NCBI GenBank assembly: GCA_964525555.1
Contig: CAZGHN010000001.1
Location: 310,001-374,000, forward strand
Reading direction: 5' to 3'
DNA from: JAFGHJ01 sp964525555
GTDB taxonomy: Bacteria; Hydrothermota; UBA3072
Length of the DNA: 64,000 nucleotides
Made by a program: the position numbers and the translations under genes. The notes beneath the pieces are model-generated. The model saw nothing but the letters and a program-made list of their open reading frames with translations, had not been told where the DNA came from and did no database searches. Of this stretch, positions 50,193 through 57,944 are shown one piece after another (the stretch's first letter is position 1; each line of letters starts with the position of its first letter).

Positions 50193-51764
50193 TTAAAGAT
50201 AACCGAGATCTTTAAGATGGTCTTTAACTGTTTTATCCTCTTCCTCGGTCAAAAAATAAGAACTCTTTTCATCTGTTAAATAATCTAAATATTTATGTTC
50301 TATTTTAAAAGTCCCTTCTTGTAAAACTTCTTGCAGAACTCTACCATCCACATCCTGCGGAATAGGCATTTTCCCTAAAACACAAGCAGTCGGAAATACG
50401 TCATGAATTGTTGCTTCAAAGCCAGAGACATTTTTTATCCCATCTCCCATTGCAAGAACAATCCCATCAAGAGCTGAAGTATGATGTCCAACAAGAGATG
50501 GCCTATCCACTCTCTTATCTACAATCTTACCCGGCAAATTTGTATTCAATCTATAATCTTCCGTTGTTGTATAAACAACTTCCGGCATTTCTTCAAAAAA
50601 ATTACCTTTAAACAACTCCCATTTAGTTTGAGCCGTAAGTATCATATTTGCTCCGTTCTCAGGATCTTTCGCTTGAAGCAAGACCGCTTTTAATTCCTCA
50701 GCAATCTTCTTCCTGGATTCCTCATCCATATAGCATTTGGGATTTAAATATAAACCGGCATACCAGTGCGCATAAGCATTTGTGTTGTCCCAATCAATTT
50801 GCTCTTTAACGCTTCCCCTGACAACTTTAAGTTTTACTTTATCGGAAAAAAGATTCCTAACAAAACCCAGTTTTTTAACTACTGCAATCCCTGAACGGTA
50901 AATTATATTAAAAATTTTACCGCTAATATTTCTTGACCTTTTTAAGTAACCCTTGTCTAAAAGATATTGATTTATATAAAAATATTTGCTCGGAGCTTTT
51001 GAAAAACCATGATCGGAAATAACCATAACATAATCCGGTTTTTGCTGTTCGTAAATTGAACTTAAGGTCTTATCTATTTTTCTTAAATAATCAAGAATAG
51101 CCCCTTTATCATCCCAAAAATAGTGCATAAAATCGTCAACTTCTTTAAAATTAATCATAAAAAAGTCCGGGTTATACTTCTTCAGTAAATTTAACGTAGC
51201 CTGTCTTCTATTATTAACCAGATTTTCAAAATCTTCCCTTAACTTTTTCTTATTTAAAATTTTGTCCGCTTTTCCTATACCTTCGGAGAATTCAAGATCT
51301 ATAATATAATCTTTAAGATTTTCTTTTAAGTTATCAGGATAAGTAAAATTTTCTGCATTTTTAGGAGTAAGTGCTCCGGTAACAAAAAATCCGTTAACTT
51401 TTTTCGGAGGATAAGTCATTGGAACATTCATAATACCTACTTTTCCGCCAAAATGTGATACCCACTCCCACAAGGTCCAGGTCTTTATATCAGTAGAATT
51501 TATCAGTTGGGATTCGGCGAAAAACTCCGGATCAAATCCTTTTTTATTACTTTTATATAAAAAAGGACCTATTTTCGCGGGATTTTTCCCGGTAAAAATA
51601 ACCGGCCACGCGAGCATCGTGAAAGGAGGAATAATGCTTTTTAGTTTACCAAAAGCTCCCACGCGGGCCATTTTAGATAAAAAAACAAGCTCTCCTTTTT
51701 CTATCCATTCCTTAATTTCCTTATAAGGAGCACCATCAAATCCTACTATAAAAACTTTTTTCAT
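50193..51764 (-). CDS. Alkaline-phosphatase-superfamily phosphodiesterase (NPP type), leaderless
   Basis: The 523-residue protein begins VFIVGFDGAPYKEIKEW, with the metal aspartate, then MLAWPVIFTGKNPAKIG, where the nucleophile is expected, and later the histidine motifs VMISDHGFSKAPSKYFY and VGHHTSALDG. These mark the type I phosphodiesterase/nucleotide pyrophosphatase branch, which includes enzymes on phosphoester, phosphonate or sulfate bonds. No signal peptide is seen, so it is likely cytoplasmic. The ATG at 51764 lies exactly seven bases after the -10 box; an ATG nine codons upstream lies in the promoter. The wecB and glycosyltransferase genes follow. Confidence 0.83.
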   Translation of the reverse strand: MKKVFIVGFDGAPYKEIKEWIEKGELVFLSKMARVGAFGKLKSIIPPFTMLAWPVIFTGKNPAKIGPFLYKSNKKGFDPEFFAESQLINSTDIKTWTLWEWVSHFGGKVGIMNVPMTYPPKKVNGFFVTGALTPKNAENFTYPDNLKENLKDYIIDLEFSEGIGKADKILNKKKLREDFENLVNNRRQATLNLLKKYNPDFFMINFKEVDDFMHYFWDDKGAILDYLRKIDKTLSSIYEQQKPDYVMVISDHGFSKAPSKYFYINQYLLDKGYLKRSRNISGKIFNIIYRSGIAVVKKLGFVRNLFSDKVKLKVVRGSVKEQIDWDNTNAYAHWYAGLYLNPKCYMDEESRKKIAEELKAVLLQAKDPENGANMILTAQTKWELFKGNFFEEMPEVVYTTTEDYRLNTNLPGKIVDKRVDRPSLVGHHTSALDGIVLAMGDGIKNVSGFEATIHDVFPTACVLGKMPIPQDVDGRVLQEVLQEGTFKIEHKYLDYLTDEKSSYFLTEEEDKTVKDHLKDLGYL

Positions 51765-51770
51765 AAAACG

Positions 51771-51799
51771 ATTATTAAAAGAATAAAACAAAAAGTCAA
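51771..51799 (-). promoter_or_regulatory. Promoter for the leaderless phosphodiesterase operon
   Basis: TTGACT (51799-51794) and AATAAT (51776-51771) on the minus strand, 17 bases apart; predicted start at the ATG (51764). Confidence 0.65.
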
Positions 51800-51822
51800 G
51801 TATACTAAATTATAAAAACCAG

Positions 51823-53106
51823 TTATTTAGATAAAACATTTTTGAGAGGGTCCTGAATAGAATTAATTTCTTCCAGGTATATACCTCTACCAAATATCAC
51901 GGCATCCTCATACGTATGCATACCATTTATTGCACCTGGTTTCTGCCAGAGTTCTCCGGTGTTTACATTTCCCTTCAAATCGAAACCCCACCTGGGATGA
52001 ACGATTATATCCGCTGCGTTTTCAATATAATCTCCGGAATATATTTCTTCGCGCAAAAAAGCCTTCTCAATTATCTTCTCACCTTCGGGAGACTCTAATT
52101 TAAGTAATTTATCTTTCAATTCCTCTCTTAGTTTATCGTAATCTTCAGCTGAAACAGAACCGTTTGCCTCTCTGCCTTGAAGATTTATAAAAATCCTGCC
52201 CGGAATAAGGGAATAAACTCTTGAGTCCTTAGAAAGTGCCGTAACATTACTTGGATTATTAACTTCCCAAAGAAGATACCCTTCTTCTTCTAAGAAGTGA
52301 TTTATCTGAACATTATATTTAACTCTGCAAAAACCATGATCGGACAGCACAATAAATATATCCTCATCATTCAGTAAGGCATAAGTCTCACCTATCCACT
52401 CGTCGAGTTTGGAGTAAAATTTCTCAAAATCGATCTGGAATTCGACTCCCTCTTCATAATCTCCCCAGAAAAAATGATTGATTCTGTCAGTTTCCATTAT
52501 ATGACATTGAGCAAGAAAATAATTATCCTTTTCAAACAAATTGAAAAATATTTGCATTCTAACATCAAGCGCCCTATGAAGTTCGTTCATAAATTTTCTT
52601 CTATCCGTATGGCCCAATCTTGGATCAACATCAATTATATATCCCTTTTCATTTAAATATCCGATATAAGAAGAAGGCCTTACAACTTTTTCAATACTCG
52701 GAGTCAGAAAACCTGATATTAAAATACCATTTACTTCTTCAGGTGGGTAAGTAACAGGCACATTCATCACAAGAACTTTTTTCCCTTCCTCGGAAATCTT
52801 CTTCCAGAGAGTCTTAGATGTCCTATCAGTTGCAAGCGGGATTTTCAATGCAAACGGATTATTACTTCGGTCCACAAAACCAAAAATAGAATGTTCCCCG
52901 GGATTAGTACCTGTCATATAAGAACTCCACGCTACAGAAGAGACAGTAGGATATACCGAATTATATTTCTTCAACCCTCCATTTTCTTCAGATATTCTAC
53001 TTATATTTGGAAACTTGCCCTCAGTAATGCCATCTTTCAGAAAACTATAAGGAACACCATCAATGCCTAAAACTACAATCCTTCTTTTCTTCTTTTTAAA
53101 AAGCAT
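51823..53106 (-). CDS. Alkaline-phosphatase-superfamily phosphodiesterase (NPP type)
   Basis: The 427-residue paralog of the following gene shares IVVLGIDGVPYSFL, the nucleophile region SSVAWSSYMTGTNPGEHSI, VMNVPVTYPPEEVNGILISG, IVLSDHGFCRVKY and NGMHTYEDAVI. All typical metal-binding positions (Asp, Thr/Ser, Asp-His pair, His) appear present. It is the last gene of the cysDN-tauE operon, so it may act on a sulfated or adenylylated compound; this is an inference from position. Confidence 0.83.
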   Translation of the reverse strand: MLFKKKKRRIVVLGIDGVPYSFLKDGITEGKFPNISRISEENGGLKKYNSVYPTVSSVAWSSYMTGTNPGEHSIFGFVDRSNNPFALKIPLATDRTSKTLWKKISEEGKKVLVMNVPVTYPPEEVNGILISGFLTPSIEKVVRPSSYIGYLNEKGYIIDVDPRLGHTDRRKFMNELHRALDVRMQIFFNLFEKDNYFLAQCHIMETDRINHFFWGDYEEGVEFQIDFEKFYSKLDEWIGETYALLNDEDIFIVLSDHGFCRVKYNVQINHFLEEEGYLLWEVNNPSNVTALSKDSRVYSLIPGRIFINLQGREANGSVSAEDYDKLREELKDKLLKLESPEGEKIIEKAFLREEIYSGDYIENAADIIVHPRWGFDLKGNVNTGELWQKPGAINGMHTYEDAVIFGRGIYLEEINSIQDPLKNVLSK

Positions 53107-53117
53107 TAAAATACTCC

Positions 53118-53879
53118 CTATATAACTTTAATTAAAGTAGCCAGACCAAGAGAAATAGTTATTATACCAATCGCAATAACATGTCTTTTTTCATTACTCT
53201 TTTTTACCATCCGGACGGCAAAAGGTATAGCCATGAGACTACCAAGAAGCAATGGAATAACAGGCATAAAGTCGACAACTTCCAACCTCAAAAGATAAAT
53301 TAGAAGTGCCATAAGACATGTTATTGCTTCTGTAAACGAGCTAATACTGACAGAACTTTTAGAATCCAGACCGGACAAAATCTGTCCGCTTGTGATGATA
53401 GGACCATACCCGCCACCGCTGATTCCCTTATTAAAAGAAGCAAAAAATCCCATAAGATTGATTCTTAACCAGCTGAATCTTATTTTTTTCCTCCTAAAAA
53501 CAAGAACCAGTATGCCCATCGAGAGTGCAATTGCTCCAACATAAATTTTAACAAAGAATTGAGAAACATTTAATGCGAGTAACGCCGCACTACTACCTCC
53601 AACTATGCTAAAAACAGTCAGAATCAAAGCAACTTTAAATGACTTACCCTCTACAGAAAAATCAACATTTCCATGTCTATGATGAAATATTGTGGATATA
53701 ATCCCTGTAAAAACCTGCACAAAAAGAAGAGAAGGGACTATCTGAATTGGATCAAACCCAAGCAAAACGAAAGAAGGTACCACAATAGTTCCGAAACCTT
53801 CACCGAGCGCCGTATTTAAAAACTGCGCGATAAAAGATACTAATATTATAAGAATTATAACGGAAATACCAAATTCCAC
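53118..53879 (-). CDS. TauE/SafE-family sulfite/organosulfonate exporter
   Basis: A 253-residue protein with about eight membrane helices. It has the two family halves, with LNTALGEGFGTIVVPSFVLLG in the first and ASFNKGISGGGYGPIITSGQIL in the second, the latter being a strong TauE/SafE signature. These proteins move sulfite, sulfoacetate or related anions. The start appears to be GTG at 53879. Its place right behind cysDN suits sulfur-anion transport. Confidence 0.85.
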   Translation of the reverse strand: MEFGISVIILIILVSFIAQFLNTALGEGFGTIVVPSFVLLGFDPIQIVPSLLFVQVFTGIISTIFHHRHGNVDFSVEGKSFKVALILTVFSIVGGSSAALLALNVSQFFVKIYVGAIALSMGILVLVFRRKKIRFSWLRINLMGFFASFNKGISGGGYGPIITSGQILSGLDSKSSVSISSFTEAITCLMALLIYLLRLEVVDFMPVIPLLLGSLMAIPFAVRMVKKSNEKRHVIAIGIITISLGLATLIKVI

Positions 53880-53888
53880 GAAATATTC

Positions 53889-55121
53889 TCAGGTGACAAT
53901 ACCACCCGCTACTACATCATTCCCTCTAACAAGAACAAATCTACCCATTTCTTTAATATCATTGAATTTTGTATAAGCAAGTGGTTTTTTTGTTTCTATT
54001 TCAACTTCACCTATCTCCAGATTATTTATTGAAGAGGCTTTTTCCTCCAAAACTTTAAGCGAAGAAGAATCAACTATTTCCTTAATTTCAGAAATATTTG
54101 CCTTAGTTTCTTGCGTTGATAAACGAAGTCCAATTTTTTCACCTTTTTTAAAAGCTTCTTTCGATAACCAAATTAGACTCGAATTAATACGGTTGTCTAT
54201 TCTAAGCTCTTTTTCTTCTACACAAAGAACGTTCCCTCTCTCCAGAAAAACCGGATCAGCGGTTGTAATTCCTATTGATTCACCTGCAAATGCCTTATCT
54301 TTCTTTTCGTTAAATTTCTCCACAGATTTAATTGTAGTCTTTCCCCCACCGGGCAAAATTTCGACTTCCATACCTTTAGACAAGACTCCGGCTTCTAATC
54401 TTCCTACAATGATCCTCTTACCAGATATTTTATAAACATCCTGAATCGGAAAAATAAGACCTTTATCTTCTGGAGAAACCTCATTCTTCAAAGAATCAAG
54501 TGATTCAAGAACGGTCTTACCCTTATACCACTCCATCCCTTCAGAATGCCGGGCAACATTATCTCCTTTCAGAGCAGAAATAGGTATATAACAACTTGGA
54601 TTCAAATTTATCGAGTTTAAAAACTTATGAACATCTTCTTTAAGATTATTAAAATGTTTTTCTTCATAGCCAACAAGATCCATTTTATTTATAACCACAA
54701 TTATTTGTTCTAATCCAAACATTGAAACAAGATTCGCATGACGCTTTGTCTGTTCTCCAACACCTTCCTCTGCATCTACAATAAGTAATGCAGCCTCAGC
54801 CTGGGAAGCCCCTGTTAGCATATTTTTAACAAACTCGACATGCCCAGGTGCATCTATAATTACATATTCTCTCTTTTCGGTGTGAAAAAATGTATGAGCG
54901 GTGTCTATTGTTATTCCCTGCTCTCTCTCTTCACGCAAATGATCCATGATAAATGCAAACTCTATCTCACCATCCATCCTTTCCCGAGAAGCCTTCTTAA
55001 GTTCAGCTACTTTGTCAGGAGGAAGAGAATTAGTATCATAAAAAAGACGGCCTATAAGAGTAGATTTTCCATGGTCGATATGCCCGACCATAACAAACTT
55101 TAAAGGATTCTCGGTACCCAT
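53889..55121 (-). CDS. cysN: Sulfate adenylyltransferase large subunit (GTPase)
   Basis: The 410-residue EF-Tu-like GTPase has the P-loop GHIDHGKSTL, the switch region REEREQGITIDTAHTFF, DAPGHVEFVKNM and NKMD, followed by beta-barrel domains. With CysD it drives APS formation from ATP and sulfate by GTP hydrolysis. It ends without a fused APS kinase (CysC) domain, and no cysC or cysH gene is seen nearby. The cysD stop lies eight bases upstream. Confidence 0.93.
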   Translation of the reverse strand: MGTENPLKFVMVGHIDHGKSTLIGRLFYDTNSLPPDKVAELKKASRERMDGEIEFAFIMDHLREEREQGITIDTAHTFFHTEKREYVIIDAPGHVEFVKNMLTGASQAEAALLIVDAEEGVGEQTKRHANLVSMFGLEQIIVVINKMDLVGYEEKHFNNLKEDVHKFLNSINLNPSCYIPISALKGDNVARHSEGMEWYKGKTVLESLDSLKNEVSPEDKGLIFPIQDVYKISGKRIIVGRLEAGVLSKGMEVEILPGGGKTTIKSVEKFNEKKDKAFAGESIGITTADPVFLERGNVLCVEEKELRIDNRINSSLIWLSKEAFKKGEKIGLRLSTQETKANISEIKEIVDSSSLKVLEEKASSINNLEIGEVEIETKKPLAYTKFNDIKEMGRFVLVRGNDVVAGGIVT

Positions 55122-55129
55122 CTAAAACC

Positions 55130-55930
55130 TTACATATATCCGAGAGCTCGAAGTTTTTGCATCATATAATCCGATTCCTTATCTTGTGCCCTACCGCTAC
55201 GCTCGGAAACTTCAGTTTCCTTAAGCTCTTTAATTATCTTATCAAGAGTATCGGCATTAGAATCGACCGGGTTAACACATGGTTCACAACCAATACTTCT
55301 GAATCTCTTACCGTTTTTTGCAAAATATAAACTCACCACCGGAATTTTCTCTCTTTTAATATATTGCCAAATATCCAATTCCGTCCAGCCGAGGAGAGGA
55401 TGAACTCGTAAGTGTTCTTCCTCTTTAGCTTTTGATTTATATTGGTCCCAGAGTTCAGGAGGTTGATTCTTGTAATCCCATTCAAAATCTTCGTCTCTTG
55501 GAGAAAAAACTCTTTCCTTCGCCCTTATACCATGTTCATCTCTTCTTATTCCAAGGTAAAGAGCTCGAAAACCATACTTGTTTATTGCATCCTTTAAAGC
55601 AATTGTTTTTAATTGGGTACAGCATTCCAATTTAGCTTTATCAGGGCCCATACCACCGGTAATGGCCCCTTCATTACGATGCACAATTAGCTTAAGATTC
55701 CATTTTTTAGCGTATTCATCCCTAAACTCATAAATCTCTTTAAATTTATATCCGGTATCTATATGAACCACAGGAAAAGGAACCTCTCCCAAGAAAGCCT
55801 TCCTTATAAGATGCAAAAGTGTTGTAGAATCTTTACCAATAGACCACAAAGCAGCCACCTTCTGGAATTGATGGTAAGCCTCTCTTATTATATATATACT
55901 ATTATTTTCTAATCTATCCAAATGATTCAT
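55130..55930 (-). CDS. cysD: Sulfate adenylyltransferase small subunit
   Basis: This 266-residue ATP-pyrophosphatase-type enzyme has WSIGKDSTTLLHLIRKAF (PP-loop), VHIDTGYKFKEIYEFRD, LGIRRDEHGIRAKERVFSPR and the C-terminal RSGRAQDKESDYMMQKLRALGYM-type end (SGRAQDKES core), all hallmark CysD. It adenylates sulfate to APS. The ATG at 55930 has AGGAG eight bases upstream and is preferred over a GTG three codons earlier. It heads the operon cysD-cysN-tauE-phosphodiesterase. Confidence 0.94.
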   Translation of the reverse strand: MNHLDRLENNSIYIIREAYHQFQKVAALWSIGKDSTTLLHLIRKAFLGEVPFPVVHIDTGYKFKEIYEFRDEYAKKWNLKLIVHRNEGAITGGMGPDKAKLECCTQLKTIALKDAINKYGFRALYLGIRRDEHGIRAKERVFSPRDEDFEWDYKNQPPELWDQYKSKAKEEEHLRVHPLLGWTELDIWQYIKREKIPVVSLYFAKNGKRFRSIGCEPCVNPVDSNADTLDKIIKELKETEVSERSGRAQDKESDYMMQKLRALGYM

Positions 55931-55946
55931 TTTACTCACTCCTAGA

Positions 55947-55966
55947 AATATATTTCGAAATATATT
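55947..55966. promoter_or_regulatory. 20-base perfect palindrome at the cysD transcription start
   Basis: AATATATTTCGAAATATATT is perfectly symmetrical and is centred on the start predicted from the promoter. It is a strong candidate for an operator controlling the sulfur operon. The binding protein is unknown. Confidence 0.68.
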
Positions 55967-55989
55967 AACCTTTTAACCTTTTATGTCAA
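55962..55989 (-). promoter_or_regulatory. Promoter of the cysDN operon
   Basis: TTGACA (55989-55984) and TAATAT (55967-55962) on the minus strand, 16 bases apart; the -10 box overlaps the palindrome. Confidence 0.7.
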
Positions 55990-55999
55990 GGTTTAAAAA

Positions 56000-56325
56000 A
56001 TGCGCTTCCAGCTTACCGCTCTCCGCTGAACCCAATTCACAACCCAAAATTATTTTTACACAAAGACACAAAGAACACAAAGAGATTTTCGTTGTTTAAA
56101 CCTCATCCCGCCACCCGGAAGCTGGACTCAGATGAACGCAGATAAGAATAGAATTAGAAGTAGTGCAAGGCAGAAGTTCAAGGATTAAGTGATAAGTGTT
56201 TTTCCTTGATCCTTGCCTTTTTTCTCCGCTTTGCAACCAATCCTTACCCCTTGTTTAACTTCAAGCTTCTCTACTAATCCTGAATTATAATCTTGCTTTT
56301 TATTTTTTAATATTTAATTTAGAAG
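56000..56325 (+). repeat. Gene-free spacer with word repeats
   Basis: It contains TTACACAAAGACACAAAGAA, CAGATGAACGCAGATAAGAA and ATTAAGTGATAAGTGTTT-like words. No gene or RNA gene is seen. Confidence 0.5.
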
Positions 56326-56329
56326 GAGC

Positions 56330-56357
56330 TTGACTTTATAAAATCTCCCTTTATACT
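56330..56357 (+). promoter_or_regulatory. Promoter upstream of the 56.4 kb outer-membrane gene
   Basis: TTGACT (56330-56335) and TATACT (56352-56357), 16 bases apart; predicted start near 56364. Confidence 0.65.
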
Positions 56358-56365
56358 AAAAACAT

Positions 56366-56431
56366 ATGAGGGGTTACACGAAAAAACCATACCACAAAAA
56401 ATATAGACGGAAATGGAAACAATGTTCTTAA
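56366..56431 (+). CDS. Leaderless 21-codon basic upstream ORF
   Basis: It starts two bases after the predicted transcription start with MRGYTKKPYHKKYRRKWK and is strongly basic. Its TAA at 56429 lies past both possible starts (56413, 56422) of the next gene, so translation of the two frames overlaps. No ribosome site precedes the next gene. Coupling or a regulatory role is inferred from layout only. Confidence 0.38.
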   Translation: MRGYTKKPYHKKYRRKWKQCS

Positions 56432-57114
56432 TTATATTATCACTTTTTCCTCCTTTAAGAACCGCACAGGAAACCGGATTCGGCAACATACCCGCATTAC
56501 CAGAAAGATCTCTATCTGTTACTTACCAGAACCTATATTCAATACCTGAACTCCAGACGGTAAAAATAAACTGGATAACAAATTCATATGGGCTTGGAAT
56601 TTCACACTTCGGAAGTTCTTTTTACAGAGAATCAATAATCGAAGGAGTTTTAAAAAAAAGAATAGATAAAACCTTTTTTATAATCGAACCTTCTCTTTTA
56701 CATTTATCTCAACAAGATAAAGATAATTTCGGATTTAGTACCGATTTTCTTATCGGTCTTTCTTTATCAAACCATGAGATATATTTCAAAGCTTTCCATT
56801 CTATTTCATGGATAAGAGGAAGCACCATACCCTCCGAACTAGAAATATGCGGTATTTACTCGGATAATTGGAATAAAATTGGTGCAAAAATAAATTTTAC
56901 GGAAAACTGGGGCATTGGTCTAGGATTTGGATACGAAATAAAATTTCCGACTTTCGATGCATCGCTTGGTTTATTGACCAACCCTTTAATTCCTACAGTT
57001 GGATTCTCTTTTAAAGCTTCCAATATTAAATTTTCAATAGGGATTCACAATCATCCTGATTTAGGCTTATCCGAAACTATTACAGTAAACTACCTGTCGC
57101 GGCAAAGCCGCTAA
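56413..57114 (+). CDS. Predicted outer-membrane protein of unknown function
   Basis: A 233-residue protein with a hydrophobic signal (METMFLIILSLFPPLRTAQ) and then strands with alternating polarity (LSVTYQNLYSIPELQTVKIN, NWGIGLGFGYEIKF, VGFSFKASNIKFSIGIHNH) that fit a small barrel. I do not recognise the family. The start could be 56413 or the ATG at 56422, which lies seven bases before the stop of the upstream ORF. An AlbA- or PorV-like role is not supported by any motif. Confidence 0.6.
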   Translation: METMFLIILSLFPPLRTAQETGFGNIPALPERSLSVTYQNLYSIPELQTVKINWITNSYGLGISHFGSSFYRESIIEGVLKKRIDKTFFIIEPSLLHLSQQDKDNFGFSTDFLIGLSLSNHEIYFKAFHSISWIRGSTIPSELEICGIYSDNWNKIGAKINFTENWGIGLGFGYEIKFPTFDASLGLLTNPLIPTVGFSFKASNIKFSIGIHNHPDLGLSETITVNYLSRQSR

Positions 57115-57129
57115 AATGTAAAAATTAAA

Positions 57130-57370
57130 TATCAAAATGGAAAATGGATTAAAAAAGATCAACCACAGAGTACACAGAGAAATGATTGTGTTAAAAAAGA
57201 AAAAAACACTGAGAACACAGAGAAAAAAACAAATAAAAACTCTATGCTATCAGTGGCTAGAAAAATTGGGGTTAAGAGAGGTGGACTCTGTGTGTTTTTG
57301 TTCATTTTGCTCTTTGACCTTTGATATTTTATTTCCTAGAAAAATACAATTATATGGGTCAAGCAAAAAT
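57130..57370. repeat. Inverted word repeats, shorter relative of the 46.1 kb element
   Basis: GATTGTGTTAAAAAAGAAAA, AACACTGAGAACACAGAGAA and later GTGGACTCTGTGTGTTTTTG with TTCATTTTG match the element at 46141-46460 in order and orientation, but without its middle part. An open frame across it is a by-product. Confidence 0.58.
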
Positions 57371-57416
57371 CTCTTGCGTATTAACCAAAACCACCGGATA
57401 ATAAAAGAGGTATAAA

Positions 57417-57944
57417 ATGATAGAAAAAACTTTTGAAGAAAAAAGAATTTTTTCCGGAAATTTGTTAAAACTCAACGCAGACAGAGTCATTCTTAAAAAC
57501 GGTATAAAAACTTACAGAGAATATGTTTCTCATCCCGGTGCGGTAGCCGCCATTCCATTCCTTTCCTCTTCCGAAATAATTCTCGTAAAGCAATACCGTT
57601 ATGCAACCGGGGAAACCTTACTTGAAATACCTGCCGGGACAATCGAAAAAAATGAAACACCAGAAGAAACAATTATTCGTGAGCTTCAAGAAGAAATAAA
57701 ATATAAACCCGGAAATATAGAGAAACTCATATCGGTTTATCTAAGCCCTGGTTACAGTAGTGAAAAAATACATATATTTAAAGCCACAGATCTTAAAGAA
57801 TGCAGCTTGAAGGCTGAAAACGATGAAAAAATCGAAATTGTGAAAATTAAAATTGAAGAAGTAATATCAAAAATTAATTCTGGCGAAATAAAAGATGGAA
57901 AAACTGTTGTTGCTATTTTGTCTTATATCAATCGAACCGTTTGA
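57417..57944 (+). CDS. Nudix hydrolase (ADP-ribose pyrophosphatase-like)
   Basis: The 175-residue protein has FEEKRIFSGNLLKLNADRV at the N-terminus and HPGAVAAIPFL, as in ADP-ribose pyrophosphatases, and a Nudix box GTIEKNETPEETIIRELQEE in which the last glycine of the consensus is lysine. It should cleave a nucleoside diphosphate linked to another group. The ribosome site AGAGG lies upstream. It overlaps the helix-hairpin-helix gene by 50 bases, so the two are translated from one mRNA. Confidence 0.87.
   Translation: MIEKTFEEKRIFSGNLLKLNADRVILKNGIKTYREYVSHPGAVAAIPFLSSSEIILVKQYRYATGETLLEIPAGTIEKNETPEETIIRELQEEIKYKPGNIEKLISVYLSPGYSSEKIHIFKATDLKECSLKAENDEKIEIVKIKIEEVISKINSGEIKDGKTVVAILSYINRTV

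Noticed and set aside
57137..57415. A 92-codon open frame on the plus strand
   Set aside because: It is made of the intergenic word repeat (CACAGAG units), has no ribosome site or family features, and similar frames arise wherever these repeats lack stops.
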